From contig CAWBGY010000009.1 in assembly GCA_963788505.1 (NCBI GenBank), positions 868,001 to 932,000 of the forward strand: a DNA stretch of 64,000 nucleotides. The letters are read 5' to 3'. This DNA comes from JAIQFF01 sp963788505 (GTDB taxonomy: Bacteria; Acidobacteriota; Terriglobia; Terriglobales; Acidobacteriaceae). A program made the translations under genes and the position numbers. Below the pieces are notes generated by a model. The model made no database searches. It was not told where the DNA came from and saw only the letters and a program-made list of their open reading frames with translations. Positions 40,143 to 49,019 of this stretch are shown here, piece by piece (position 1 is the stretch's first letter; each line of letters opens with the position of its first letter).

Positions 40143-41061
40143 GCTGAACAATCCCGCTTCGGCCGCCAAACGCGCCGCCAGCCTGCTGCGCGACGCGCTG
40201 AAGCGGATCAAGGACGCTGTCATCGAACTGGGGAAGCATGAACTTACCGCGGCCCAGAAATCAGAAATCGAAAAGCTGGAAGCCTCGTTCATGCAGCCAA
40301 ATGAAAAACCCCTGGATACGCTGGCCATCAGCGATCTGGAAGATCAGATTGATTCGCTCTTGCGCAGTCATGGGCAGAATGATCTTTGGCAACTGGCGGG
40401 AGATCTGGCGCGCAGGGGCGTGAGACCGGAAGTGCTGGAATCCCTGTTCGCGACCCTCGACGCCGATGTTGCCCGCGCTGCCCTGGTCAGGATTGCGGCT
40501 TCGGTGGAGATTGCGAACCTGCTGATCGAGATTGAGAGCAGTACCTCCCGGATTTCTGATCTGGTGCGTGCGGTCAAGGAATACACCTACATGGACCAGA
40601 CGCAGGCCCAGGATGTGGATATCGTGAAAGGTCTGGAAAACACACTGACCATCCTGAATCACAAGCTCAAGCGGGGAGTGACCGTAACACGGGAGTACGA
40701 AAAACTTCCCCTGTTGGTGAATTCGTTTGGCAGCGAGCTGAACCAGATTTGGACGAACATCATCGACAACGCGATTGATGCGATGGGTGGAAAGGGCGAA
40801 TTGCGAGTACGGACTTACCGCGATGACAATTGCGTCGTGGTGGAGATTGGCGATAACGGTCCAGGAATTTCACCGGAGATCAAAGCGCACATTTTCGAGC
40901 CCTTCTTCACCACCAAGGGAGTGGGCGAGGGAACCGGGCTGGGCCTCGATACGGTGCAGCGAATTGTGAAGAAACACAGAGGCACGATCCAGGTCACTTC
41001 GAAGCCCGGGGACACGCGCTTTCAGGTGTTTCTCCCCCTGGTCGAAGCGGCCCCAGTTTAG
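40009..41061 (+). CDS. Histidine kinase part of the frameshifted cNMP-domain kinase gene
   Basis: The 3' piece, 350 residues from GTG 40009 (the frame is open upstream to the break near 39960). A helical linker precedes the H-box LGKLSAGLAHELNNPASAA (His44); the HATPase shows NQIWTNIIDNAIDAM, GDNGPGISPEI and GEGTGLGLDTVQRI. Partner of the receiver-flavoenzyme fusion upstream. If the frameshift is real, this part could still be made from GTG 40009 as a kinase without its sensory domain. Otherwise one intact protein of about 460 residues is encoded over 39672-41061. Confidence 0.85.
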   Translation: MQKMPELAQRLVGMMSDRIRETTRLEQQRDRLAGLGKLSAGLAHELNNPASAAKRAASLLRDALKRIKDAVIELGKHELTAAQKSEIEKLEASFMQPNEKPLDTLAISDLEDQIDSLLRSHGQNDLWQLAGDLARRGVRPEVLESLFATLDADVARAALVRIAASVEIANLLIEIESSTSRISDLVRAVKEYTYMDQTQAQDVDIVKGLENTLTILNHKLKRGVTVTREYEKLPLLVNSFGSELNQIWTNIIDNAIDAMGGKGELRVRTYRDDNCVVVEIGDNGPGISPEIKAHIFEPFFTTKGVGEGTGLGLDTVQRIVKKHRGTIQVTSKPGDTRFQVFLPLVEAAPV

Positions 41062-41071
41062 AATCCACGCG

Positions 41072-42679
41072 TCACACTGCATGACCCAGGCCGGCCTCAC
41101 GCAGGTCGAGTTCGCGCTCCAACTGCCGTAGAGTTTCGTCGTTGATGCGGCCTTCGTTGCGCAGACGGATCGCAGTTTGCCGCTCCAGTCGGAGCAGTTC
41201 GCGGGAAATACGCGATAAGCGTTCGTGGTGTTCGGGGCTGCCGCTCTCGGCATCCTCTTGCCCAGTCACATCGTCAAGACGGTGGCGATAATGGCCGGTA
41301 AGGTCCTGGTAGATCGAATCGAATTCGATCGTGTCTTTCTTGCGCTGGACTTCCAGATATGTCAGAGCGGTTTCCAGTATTTCCCGGCGCGCGCTCTCCT
41401 CTTCGACATTGGGGCCGGGCGGATCGGCCACACCCAGAACGCGGACCAGCCAGGGAAGCGTGAGTCCCTGCAGCACCAGGGTGACGAGAATGACACAGAA
41501 GGCTAGAAAGACAATCAGGTTTCTCTGGGGAAAGGGAGTGCCGTTGGCCAAGGTCTGAGGCAGCGCGATAGCGGCGGCGAGGGCGATCACTCCCCGCATC
41601 CCGGTCCATCCCAAGACCAAAATGCCCTGCACGGTTGGGCAATTCAGCTTCTGATGAAGCAGGCGGGTTCGACTCCAGTACGCAATATACGCGCCGGGGA
41701 ATACCCAGATCATGCGCAACGCGATGACCAGTGCACTGAACAAGGCACCGTAGAGAACGAGCGTGCCCCGGCTGTAGTCATGGATTCCCGCCAGCACGTA
41801 GGGCAGTTGCAGTCCAATCAGGACGAACACCAGGCCGTTGAGGATGAAATTCAGGGCATCCCAGACCGCCCACGCCTGAAGCCGCACCCCCGGCGAAAAG
41901 AACCCGGAACTCCTGCGGCTGAGATAGAGTCCACAGGACACCACGGCGAGGACGCCCGATGCACGCAACCTGTCCGCCGTCAGATAGGCAGCGTAGGGAA
42001 CCAGTATGCTGAGGGCAATTTCTATCGGACCGTCGTCGATTCGGCGTTCGATCTGGTCTACGATCCAGCCTGTAGTCAGGCCTATCGCCAAACCGGCAAG
42101 GCTCAGATAGGCGAGCCGAAGTGTGCCCCCGGCCAGGGTGGGAGTCTGATTGCGCAACACCATGGCAATGCCAAATTCGAGGGCCAACAAACCGCTGGCA
42201 TCGTTGACCAGGCTCTCGCCTTCAAGAAGATCGGTAATCCTCTTGGGGATAGAGACGCGGCGGGCAATCGAGGTGGCCGCAAGGGCGTCGGTCGGAGCGA
42301 TGACTGCTCCCAGCACCAGACCGAGTTTCCAGTCGAATCCGGAAAACAGCCACGGCGTGCCTTCCGCGACCCCGATCACGGTGAAAATGACCAGGCCAAA
42401 AGCCAGAAGCAGGATGCTGACCAGGTTGTAGGAAAATTCGCGCCAGGATGTGACCCATGCGGCGTAGTACAGCAGAGGCGGGAGAACAACGAAAAAGACA
42501 ATGTCGGGATGCAGCGCGATTTTGGGAATTCCGGGAACGAAGCCGAGCAACAGCCCCGCGATAACCAGGACAATGGGATAGGCAATTTGAAGCTTTCGCG
42601 CCAGGGCCCCAAAGGCGACCACGAAGAGCAATAGCAACAAGAAAACCAGTTCCACCGCCTGGACATTGCCGGTCACCAT
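41072..42679 (-). CDS. Na+/H+ antiporter (CPA1/NhaP type)
   Basis: A 535-residue CPA1 exchanger with about 12 membrane helices in the first 410 residues. GAVIAPTDALAATSIA and LEGESLVNDASGLLALE carry the ion-binding Asp pair typical of NhaP/NHE proteins. The cytoplasmic tail (residues 415-535) is charged and helical and may regulate transport. It exchanges Na+ or K+ for H+ at the inner membrane. Convergent with the kinase gene, with a 10-base gap. Confidence 0.94.
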   Translation of the reverse strand: MVTGNVQAVELVFLLLLLFVVAFGALARKLQIAYPIVLVIAGLLLGFVPGIPKIALHPDIVFFVVLPPLLYYAAWVTSWREFSYNLVSILLLAFGLVIFTVIGVAEGTPWLFSGFDWKLGLVLGAVIAPTDALAATSIARRVSIPKRITDLLEGESLVNDASGLLALEFGIAMVLRNQTPTLAGGTLRLAYLSLAGLAIGLTTGWIVDQIERRIDDGPIEIALSILVPYAAYLTADRLRASGVLAVVSCGLYLSRRSSGFFSPGVRLQAWAVWDALNFILNGLVFVLIGLQLPYVLAGIHDYSRGTLVLYGALFSALVIALRMIWVFPGAYIAYWSRTRLLHQKLNCPTVQGILVLGWTGMRGVIALAAAIALPQTLANGTPFPQRNLIVFLAFCVILVTLVLQGLTLPWLVRVLGVADPPGPNVEEESARREILETALTYLEVQRKKDTIEFDSIYQDLTGHYRHRLDDVTGQEDAESGSPEHHERLSRISRELLRLERQTAIRLRNEGRINDETLRQLERELDLREAGLGHAV

Positions 42680-42739
42680 CGTCCCCGGGATCTCCGTAGC
42701 GGGCCAGTTGCCCCCGGCAAGTATAAGTCAGCAGGGCTC

Positions 42740-42900
42740 GTGTGGCGCGGGCGCCCTCGCCCGCGGGGGTGTGATCGTCGAGGGTGGAGCAAGAGCAAGG
42801 GAAGGAGCAAAGAGCAAAGGCAAAAGCAAAAGCAAAGGCAAAAGCAAGAGCAAAGGCAAAGGCAAAGGCAAAGGCCGCGGGCGAGGGCGCCCGCGCCACA
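42740..42900. repeat. Palindromic arms around a GCAAAG hexamer tandem repeat
   Basis: Inverted arms GCGCGGGCGCCCTCGCCCGCG (42744-42764) and its complement (42875-42896) enclose about 110 bases. Within these, an imperfect six-base unit, GCAAAG/GCAAAA, is repeated about eleven times between 42808 and 42874. A single arm recurs at 55030. It lies between the divergent antiporter and PhoU-like genes. Frames across it read as Lys/Gly/Ser repeats and are not genes. Confidence 0.85.
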
Positions 42901-42965
42901 TGGGCGGGCTGGCCTCGGTGGGGAGACTCTGCTAGCCTGAATTCCTCACCTTCAACGATACCGCC

Positions 42966-43625
42966 ATGAAGCGATCACGTAAGGAGAAGTCGGAAGCGAG
43001 CAAACAGGCGATCGACACCGCGCTGCGCGCTTGCCTGATCGCAAAAGACGCCGCCTTCAATGCCGGGGATTACATCGTGACCGGTTCCCGGATCGCCTTT
43101 CTGGCGGTGCGGCAATGCGAAAAAGAACTGGACCAGATCGAACGGCAAGTGGACGATGCCACGCCTGCCGCAGTCACCCAGGTACCGGAGGCAGAAGCTC
43201 GCGAGCTGCTGGCCTGCCTGAAGTTTACGATTGATCTCGAACGCATAGGCGACCTGATCTGGTCGGTGGTGCAACGAATTCATGGTTTGCCCGCCCCGCT
43301 GAACTCGAAAGAATCCGGGTTTCTGATCGAGATGTCGCGAGTGTTGCAGGAAATGCTGGTACGGGTTCATCAGGGATTCGTGAGCCGCGATCTCGGACTG
43401 GCGGAATCAGTCATCAAGATGGACTACGACATGGATCAAGTCTGTCATTCGGTGTTTCGCCAGTATCTGGAAAAAGGAGCGGGCCGCAGGAGCTACGAGG
43501 TGACCAACCTGCTCTTTATGGCACAGGCGTTTGAACGCGCCGGTGATCACACCAAGAATTTGGCGGAGGAACTTTTTCATTTGGTCCAGGGTCACAGCGT
43601 GCGTCATATCAAGAAGTCCCGCTAG
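42966..43625 (+). CDS. PhoU-like protein
   Basis: A 219-residue all-helical protein with the two PhoU repeats; the metal-cluster motifs are DLERIGD (about residues 90-96) and FERAGDHTKNLAEEL (about 188-202). PhoU proteins damp phosphate uptake and signal to PhoR; some relatives regulate Na+/phosphate or other transporters. No pst or pho genes are nearby; the neighbour is the divergent Na+/H+ antiporter. Confidence 0.88.
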   Translation: MKRSRKEKSEASKQAIDTALRACLIAKDAAFNAGDYIVTGSRIAFLAVRQCEKELDQIERQVDDATPAAVTQVPEAEARELLACLKFTIDLERIGDLIWSVVQRIHGLPAPLNSKESGFLIEMSRVLQEMLVRVHQGFVSRDLGLAESVIKMDYDMDQVCHSVFRQYLEKGAGRRSYEVTNLLFMAQAFERAGDHTKNLAEELFHLVQGHSVRHIKKSR

Positions 43626-43745
43626 GTCGGTCCCAGCAGCAGATTAATTTCAGAGTAGATGGCCGAGGGCCCGTTTCCGTCGCGGGGCGCCCACAGGTCC
43701 CGCGATCCATGCGGTTTTGTTAAGATCAGTGGCTGAGGGGGATTC

Positions 43746-43982
43746 ATGCCAAACCTGAAGGGACTAGGGTCGGTAGTCTCGCAACTTAGAGTGGAACGGA
43801 CGAGTCTGGTCAATCAACTAAGGCACGTTGATGCCGCTCTTTCAGTTCTAGGTAAGCTGGACAACGGACGTTCCTACACCAAACCAAGGCGGAGAAAGCT
43901 CTCCATGGCCGCGCGCAAGAAGATCGCCGCAGCCCAGAGGGCACGTTGGGCCAAGGTAAGGCAGTTGAAGAAAGCAGCGTAG
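43746..43982 (+). CDS. Small basic protein with conserved C-terminal motif
   Basis: A 78-residue protein: an N-terminal coiled segment (VVSQLRVERTSLVNQLRHVDAALSVL) and a strongly basic tail (RRRKLSMAARKKIAAAQRARWAK). This tail pattern recurs in many bacterial small proteins and may bind DNA, but its role is not known. ATG 43746; a terminator-like hairpin follows at 44011. Confidence 0.75.
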   Translation: MPNLKGLGSVVSQLRVERTSLVNQLRHVDAALSVLGKLDNGRSYTKPRRRKLSMAARKKIAAAQRARWAKVRQLKKAA

Positions 43983-44010
43983 AAACCGATTCGCGATTTG
44001 GAAACAAGGG

Positions 44011-44036
44011 GCCCGCCGGACGAGAATCCGGCGGGC
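44011..44036 (+). terminator. Terminator-like hairpin
   Basis: A perfect 10-bp stem GCCCGCCGGA / TCCGGCGGGC with a CGAGAA loop, 28 bases after the small basic gene. The downstream T run is weak, so either intrinsic termination is leaky or it is only a hairpin. Confidence 0.55.
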
Positions 44037-44093
44037 TCAGTGCATTTTAGAGGTGTGGTAAGGTTCCTACCGCGACTTGCAGGAGGAACCATC

Positions 44094-45218
44094 ATGATCC
44101 GGTCCGTTGTCGTTCTTCTGTGCCTCTCGGCGTTCGCGGCCGGTCAAGCGATCGACCCTCTGGGAGGACTGTCCAATCTCAGTGACGCGGTTTCCAGACG
44201 GGCCTCGAGCGCCGACCCCTCCGGCGGCAACGCGGACTGGGTGGAAGTGAAGGCCAAGTCCACCGTCACCCTGGCGGAGATACCGGGCGCGGGCGCCATC
44301 CGCCACATCTGGTTCACCATCAACTCACCCAGCCCCTTTCATTTGCGCGAGCTGGTGCTCCGGATGTACTGGGACGGTGAAACCGAGCCCAGCGTGGAAG
44401 TCCCGATTGGTGACTTCTTCGGAACGGGATTCGAGTATGAAGATGTTCCCGGCGGGCATCGCGGCCAGAAATATCAATCCTGGTGGTCCTTACCCATCAC
44501 CGTGCAGGACCGCGCCATGAATTGTTACTTCGAGATGCCATTCGGGAAGGGAGCACGGCTGACGCTGAGCAACGACGGAACCCAGGACGTGCCCAATCTC
44601 TACTTCCACATCGATTACCAGCAATACCGCGACGCGCGGGCGGTGGCCGACAAGGGCCGTTTTCATGCGCAGTGGCGGCACGAACTGACCCGGGCCGTTC
44701 CTGAATCCGAATCAGGGGGAAAGAACCTGGATGGCAAGAATAACTATGTTTTCATGGAGGCGAAGGGCAAGGGTCAATATGTGGGGACAATCCTCAACGT
44801 CTTCGGGCGTTCGACGGGATGGTGGGGTGAGGGCGACGATATGTTCTTTATTGACGGAGAGACCGGGCGCGCGACCATTAATGGGACCGGGATGGAAGAC
44901 TACTTCAACAACGCGTGGATGTTTCAGAAAGAGTTTAACTATCCGTTTATCGGGTATTCACAGCGGGGAAACCGGGACTGGACTGGTAGCCACACCATGT
45001 ACCGGTTCCATATCGAAGACCCGATCTACTTTCAGAAGTCCCTGCGCGCCACCATTGAACACGGGCACGCCAACGATCGGGAGGACGACTACACCAGCGT
45101 GGCCTTCTGGTACCAGACTGAGCCGCACCAGACGCTTTTCCCCTTACCTCCGGTCAAGGAGCGGCTGCCGAATGCCTTCTGGAAACTTCAAAAGCTCGAT
45201 CAGAATTTGCCGAACTGA
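44094..45218 (+). CDS. DUF2961 family protein (GH172-type)
   Basis: A 374-residue secreted protein. ATG 44094, behind Shine-Dalgarno AGGAGGAACC, starts a signal peptide (MIRSVVVLLCLSAFAAGQ). The family core is present: GAIRHIWFTINSP, VEVPIGDFFGTGF, WWGEGDDMFFIDGE and the diagnostic NGTGMEDYFNNAWMF. DUF2961 proteins are glycoside hydrolases of family 172 acting on fructofuranose or arabinofuranose linkages, often as hexamers. Substrate not assignable here. It stands alone. Confidence 0.9.
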   Translation: MIRSVVVLLCLSAFAAGQAIDPLGGLSNLSDAVSRRASSADPSGGNADWVEVKAKSTVTLAEIPGAGAIRHIWFTINSPSPFHLRELVLRMYWDGETEPSVEVPIGDFFGTGFEYEDVPGGHRGQKYQSWWSLPITVQDRAMNCYFEMPFGKGARLTLSNDGTQDVPNLYFHIDYQQYRDARAVADKGRFHAQWRHELTRAVPESESGGKNLDGKNNYVFMEAKGKGQYVGTILNVFGRSTGWWGEGDDMFFIDGETGRATINGTGMEDYFNNAWMFQKEFNYPFIGYSQRGNRDWTGSHTMYRFHIEDPIYFQKSLRATIEHGHANDREDDYTSVAFWYQTEPHQTLFPLPPVKERLPNAFWKLQKLDQNLPN

Positions 45219-45348
45219 ATGGCTTGGCTCACGGCGTGACACACTTGGCGAACGCCAGCCTGGTGTAGGCGACGCAGACCCCGAAGAGTCTGCGCCACAA
45301 CCATGCTTCGCCCTTGGAAGGACCTGTCGTCCTGCACTTGCGAACCTT

Positions 45349-45759
45349 CTAGGGAGTAGGCAGGGCTGAAACTCCAGTGCCTGGCCACACCGGACTGAGG
45401 GTAGTGCGAATCACGTCCATCAGTTCGTTGTTGTCAGCGGGCTTTTGTAGAAAAGCGCAAGCCCCGGCCTTGAGGGTACGGTCCCGGTTGTACTGGGGAT
45501 CGCGCGCCGTCAAGACGATGACGGGGATTGAGGAAAGCTGGGCGCTCTGCTGCAGTCGATCGAGCACCACAAAGCCGTCGCCCGCGGGCAGGCCAATGTC
45601 GAGAATAATCAGGTCCGGCCGTTCCTTCTGGGCCATGGCAATCGCGGAAAAGCCATCGGTGGCATAGGCGGTGTCGAAGTGGCTGGCGCGCAGGCGCAGG
45701 TTTAGACCCCGTCTCAAGTCGGGATCATCGTCAACGATCAGGATCTTCGGCTTCTCCAT
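45349..45759 (-). CDS. Single-domain response regulator
   Basis: A 136-residue CheY-like receiver: acidic pair in LIVDDDPD, phospho-acceptor Asp in LIILDIGLP, Thr in VIVLTARD and Lys in FLQKPADN. No output domain. Last gene of the minus-strand signalling cluster, 64 bases after the kinase at 45824. ATG 45759 has Shine-Dalgarno AAGGAGA. Confidence 0.92.
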   Translation of the reverse strand: MEKPKILIVDDDPDLRRGLNLRLRASHFDTAYATDGFSAIAMAQKERPDLIILDIGLPAGDGFVVLDRLQQSAQLSSIPVIVLTARDPQYNRDRTLKAGACAFLQKPADNNELMDVIRTTLSPVWPGTGVSALPTP

Positions 45760-45823
45760 TGTGTGTCTCCTTAAGTTTTTCTAATTCCCGTTTTCCTGTT
45801 CAACCGCAACCCATGGTGCCCGG

Positions 45824-47395
45824 TCAGTTGGCGGAAGGATGGTTCCGCCGTAAGGCCGCCATGGTCATCTCAGTAATGCTATCGGCAACTTCCTGAACGA
45901 GCTTATCCACAGGTTCCTGGCGATCTGCCGCCGGGAGCTTCACGACCGCGGAGGAGACTGTGCACACGCAGTTGGCTCGCAGCCGGTCGGAGTGCTCCAT
46001 TTGTTCACGGATACGCTTTTCGACCACGCTGGCTCCATGTTCGTCAGTGGAGGCTACGACCACCAGGGTTTCGCCTTGTCCGGCCTGGCCCAGAGCGGGA
46101 AGGATCACGTCCTTGTCGCCGAGAATGCAAGGCTCCAAAATCTGCAGGCAATGTTGGCGGATGTCTTCCCAGCTGCCTGCGAAAGGCTTGACCAGCGGCG
46201 CCAGCTCAACTGTGATCAGGCAAAGGGAATCCCGCAAGCGGCCCTGGTAGGTGATGATTGGGGCCAGGAATTTAGCCAGCGAAAACAGGGGCAGGGTAAA
46301 AACAAAAGTACTGCCGTGCGAGAGCTGACTTTCCACCCAGATTTTTCCACCGTGCAGCCGGACCAGTTCTTTCGAAATGTAGAGCCCCAGCCCCAGTCCT
46401 TTGCGGCTGTCGTCGATCGAGTTGGGGTCCTGGTATAGACGTTCAAAAATCAGGGCTTTTAGTTCCGGGCTGATGCCGCGACCGGTGTCGGCGACGGAAA
46501 CGTGGACGAAATCCCGGTCGTCGTCGGCCAGGTAGGCCCTTACCATCACGGACCCATCGGCGGGGGTGAATTTGATGGCATTTTCTATGAGATTGGTGAG
46601 CACCTGGAGCACGCGGTTGGGGTCGGCGTAGAGGAATGGAATGCGGACGTCAACGCCTGCTTCCAGACCGACTCCTTTGGCGTGGGCGGTGGCCTGGAGC
46701 ATGGCGGCGGCCTGCCGAATCACGTCGGCAATGACCACACAATGGGGTTCGATGGCGATCTTTCCCGACTCGGCCCGAGTGGCTTCCAGCAGGTCCGTGA
46801 TCATGGACCGCAGCTGGTTCACGCTGCGGAAAACGGTTTCCAGATGCTCGCGTTGCTCGGGAATCACCTTGCCCGCCAGCCCATCGAGGATGAGCGAGAC
46901 AAATTGGTGGATGCAGGTCAGGGGAGTGCGCAATTCGTGCGACACATGAGACAGGAATTCGTTCTTGAACTGGAGTTGCTGGCGCCGGCTGATGTCGAGA
47001 GAGGTCAGCAACGCCTGGCGCTCAATGGCATACCGCATGGCGCGCGCCAACTGCTTGCTGTCGAAACTGCCTTTGACCAGGTAGTCCTGGACGCCCTGAT
47101 GGACCGCGCTGACCGCCATTTCTTCGTCGTCCAGGCCAGACAATACGACGATGGGGACGCCGGGCGCCGCATCGAGCACCTTGCGGTAGGTTTCCGCGCC
47201 GTGACTGTCGGGAAGATTGAGGTCGAGCAGCACCATGGCGGGTTTCTCCACCACCATCGAATCCAGCCCGGCGGAGAGCCGCGTGGCACAGGAGACGGCG
47301 ACATCAGAATGTGCTTCTACCAGGCGCAAGCGCACCAGGTCGGCGTCTCCAGGGTTGTCCTCAATCAGTAAGACATGAGCACGTCCATTATTCAT
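45824..47395 (-). CDS. Receiver-histidine kinase with degenerate GGDEF-like tail
   Basis: A 523-residue hybrid. The N-terminal receiver (VLLIEDNPGDADL, VLLDLNLPDSHG) is followed by HisKA with H-box NEFLSHVSHELRTPLTCIHQF and an HATPase (ENAIKFTPADGS, KGLGLGLYISKELV). The last 150 residues (SLCLITVELAP, DKDVILPALGQAGQGETLVVVASTDEHGASVVEKRIREQM) have the strand-helix order of a GGDEF domain but lack GGDEF itself, so they would be a non-catalytic sensor or effector. ATG 47395 overlaps the stop of the preceding response regulator. Two-step relay: a phosphate can enter the receiver and the kinase has its own H-box. Confidence 0.9.
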   Translation of the reverse strand: MNNGRAHVLLIEDNPGDADLVRLRLVEAHSDVAVSCATRLSAGLDSMVVEKPAMVLLDLNLPDSHGAETYRKVLDAAPGVPIVVLSGLDDEEMAVSAVHQGVQDYLVKGSFDSKQLARAMRYAIERQALLTSLDISRRQQLQFKNEFLSHVSHELRTPLTCIHQFVSLILDGLAGKVIPEQREHLETVFRSVNQLRSMITDLLEATRAESGKIAIEPHCVVIADVIRQAAAMLQATAHAKGVGLEAGVDVRIPFLYADPNRVLQVLTNLIENAIKFTPADGSVMVRAYLADDDRDFVHVSVADTGRGISPELKALIFERLYQDPNSIDDSRKGLGLGLYISKELVRLHGGKIWVESQLSHGSTFVFTLPLFSLAKFLAPIITYQGRLRDSLCLITVELAPLVKPFAGSWEDIRQHCLQILEPCILGDKDVILPALGQAGQGETLVVVASTDEHGASVVEKRIREQMEHSDRLRANCVCTVSSAVVKLPAADRQEPVDKLVQEVADSITEMTMAALRRNHPSAN

Positions 47396-47835
47396 TGTTC
47401 CCCCTCGCGTGGCAGGCAAGAGCATCCGATCCAGAATTCGTTCATGAGCTTCACGGCCGAAACCCACTCGCCCAAGGTGGGCGGTTTGCTGACGTAGCTG
47501 TTGGCCCCCAGTTCATAGCTGCGCTCGATATCTTTTGCGGCTTGTGACGTGCTGAAAATCACAACTGGTATGCGGCGCAGCGCGGGTTTCGATTTCATGT
47601 CAGCCAGGACCGAACGTCCGTCCTTGCGGGGCAAATTCAGGTCCAGCAATACCAGGTGGGGACGGCTCGCGGAGGCGTACTTTCCCTCCCGGCGAAGATA
47701 AGCCATGGCCTCGGCCCCGTCAGAAACCGTACTCACGTGAGTCCGCCACGGGCTTTGAGCCAGAGCGTCGATGGTCAAGTCCAGATCGGCGGGATTGTCA
47801 TCCACCAACAGAATTTCTGCCATGGTTGTCATCAT
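47392..47835 (-). CDS. Single-domain response regulator (Rcp1-like)
   Basis: A 147-residue receiver without output domain. LLVDDNPADLDL, phospho-acceptor Asp in LVLLDLNLPRKDG, and YVSKPPTLGEW for the Lys. The NPADLDL start and the length between helices fit the Rcp1 class that pairs with phytochrome-like kinases. Its start overlaps the stop of the kinase at 47832 and its stop overlaps the next kinase start, both by four bases. ATG 47823 (MAEILLVDD) is an alternative start. Confidence 0.9.
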   Translation of the reverse strand: MMTTMAEILLVDDNPADLDLTIDALAQSPWRTHVSTVSDGAEAMAYLRREGKYASASRPHLVLLDLNLPRKDGRSVLADMKSKPALRRIPVVIFSTSQAAKDIERSYELGANSYVSKPPTLGEWVSAVKLMNEFWIGCSCLPREGEQ

Positions 47836-49019
47836 GCCGTGCCCTGCCTTTCGACAGGTTTCCCAGCCGGTAAGGTGAAAGTGAAGATGGTGCCACCACC
47901 TTCCCGGGGTAAAGCCTGGATCTTGCCTCCGTGCCATTCGACGATCTTCTTGCAGATAGCCAGGCCAATGCCATTGCCGGGATATTCAGTGCGAGTGTGC
48001 AGGCGGTTGAAAATGATGAAGACGCTCTCGGCGTACTCGGCGGAGATGCCGATACCGTTATCGGCCACAGCGAAGATCCATTCGGTTCCTTCTTTGCTTG
48101 CTGAGATGTGAATGATGGGAGGCTGTGAACCCTTGAATTTCAGGGCATTTCCGATGAGGTTCTGGAACACCTGTTGCAGTTGTGAAGCATTGGCCATCAG
48201 CCGGGGCAACGGCCCATGGGTGACCACGGCCTCGCTCTCCAGGATCGCGGCTCTCAGGTTCTCCATCGCACGCTCAACGATTTCATTGCAGTCCGTTTCC
48301 TTCACCGCGGTTCCCTGCCTTCCCACCCGGGAAAATGCCAGCAAGTCCTGGATCAGACTCTGCATGCGGATGGCGCCGTCCACTGCGTAATTGATGTACT
48401 TGTCGGCTTGATCGTCGAGCTTGCCGCGATAACGCTCCGCCAGGAGCTGGGTGTAGGCGGACACCATCCGTAAAGGTTCCTGCAAATCGTGCGAAGCCAC
48501 GTAGGCGAACTGTTCCAGGTCACGATTGGAGCGGGCCAGCTCCTCGACCTTCTGGGCCAGGAACTCCTGCGCCCGTTTGCGTTCTTCACGGCCGTTCTTG
48601 TCCTTCAGCGCGCCGCGCAATGCCACCGACAACCGGGCCAGGGAATCCTTCAGCACATAATCGGCGACGCCTTGCTTGATGCACTCCACGGCGGTGACAT
48701 CTCCCAGAGTGCCCGAGACCAGGATCAAAGGGACGTCCAGGCCTTCTTCACGCAGGATCTCCAGCGCCTCCGTTCCCCTCCACTGCCCCAGGTTGTAGTC
48801 GGCCAGGACCACATCCGGACAGCTCGTTCTAATCCTCTCCCGGAACTCATCGGCGGTCCCGGCCACGTCGGCAGTGATCTCGAATTCACCCTTGCCCAGT
48901 TCGCGCAAAATCAAGTCCCGGTCAGCGGGATCGTCTTCCACCAGCAAGACGCGAAGATGGGGCTTGGCAGCGCTCGAGTTCCCAGCCTCGCGGGCCGTGC
49001 CGGTGGCGGTTGCGTTCAT
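47832..49019 (-). CDS. Receiver-histidine kinase
   Basis: A 395-residue soluble hybrid: receiver at residues 20-140 (VLLVEDDPADRDL, VVLADYNLGQWRG, YVLKDSLARL), a coiled linker, HisKA with the H-box FAYVASHDLQEPLRMVSAYTQL, and HATPase (NLIGNALKFKG, NGIGLAICKKIV). The SHDLQEPLR box is typical of phytochrome-type kinases. It overlaps the response regulators on both sides by four bases, so translation of the three is coupled. The sensory input must be the receiver itself. Confidence 0.93.
   Translation of the reverse strand: MNATATGTAREAGNSSAAKPHLRVLLVEDDPADRDLILRELGKGEFEITADVAGTADEFRERIRTSCPDVVLADYNLGQWRGTEALEILREEGLDVPLILVSGTLGDVTAVECIKQGVADYVLKDSLARLSVALRGALKDKNGREERKRAQEFLAQKVEELARSNRDLEQFAYVASHDLQEPLRMVSAYTQLLAERYRGKLDDQADKYINYAVDGAIRMQSLIQDLLAFSRVGRQGTAVKETDCNEIVERAMENLRAAILESEAVVTHGPLPRLMANASQLQQVFQNLIGNALKFKGSQPPIIHISASKEGTEWIFAVADNGIGISAEYAESVFIIFNRLHTRTEYPGNGIGLAICKKIVEWHGGKIQALPREGGGTIFTFTLPAGKPVERQGTA

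Noticed and set aside
41654..42634. 326-codon plus-strand frame opposite the Na+/H+ antiporter
   Set aside because: Gln/Asp/Gly-rich composition of an antisense membrane gene; no start context.
42666..42969. Frames coding for Lys-Gly-Ser or Lys-Ala repeats
   Set aside because: They translate the GCAAAG hexamer array; all three frames are open because the unit is six bases long.
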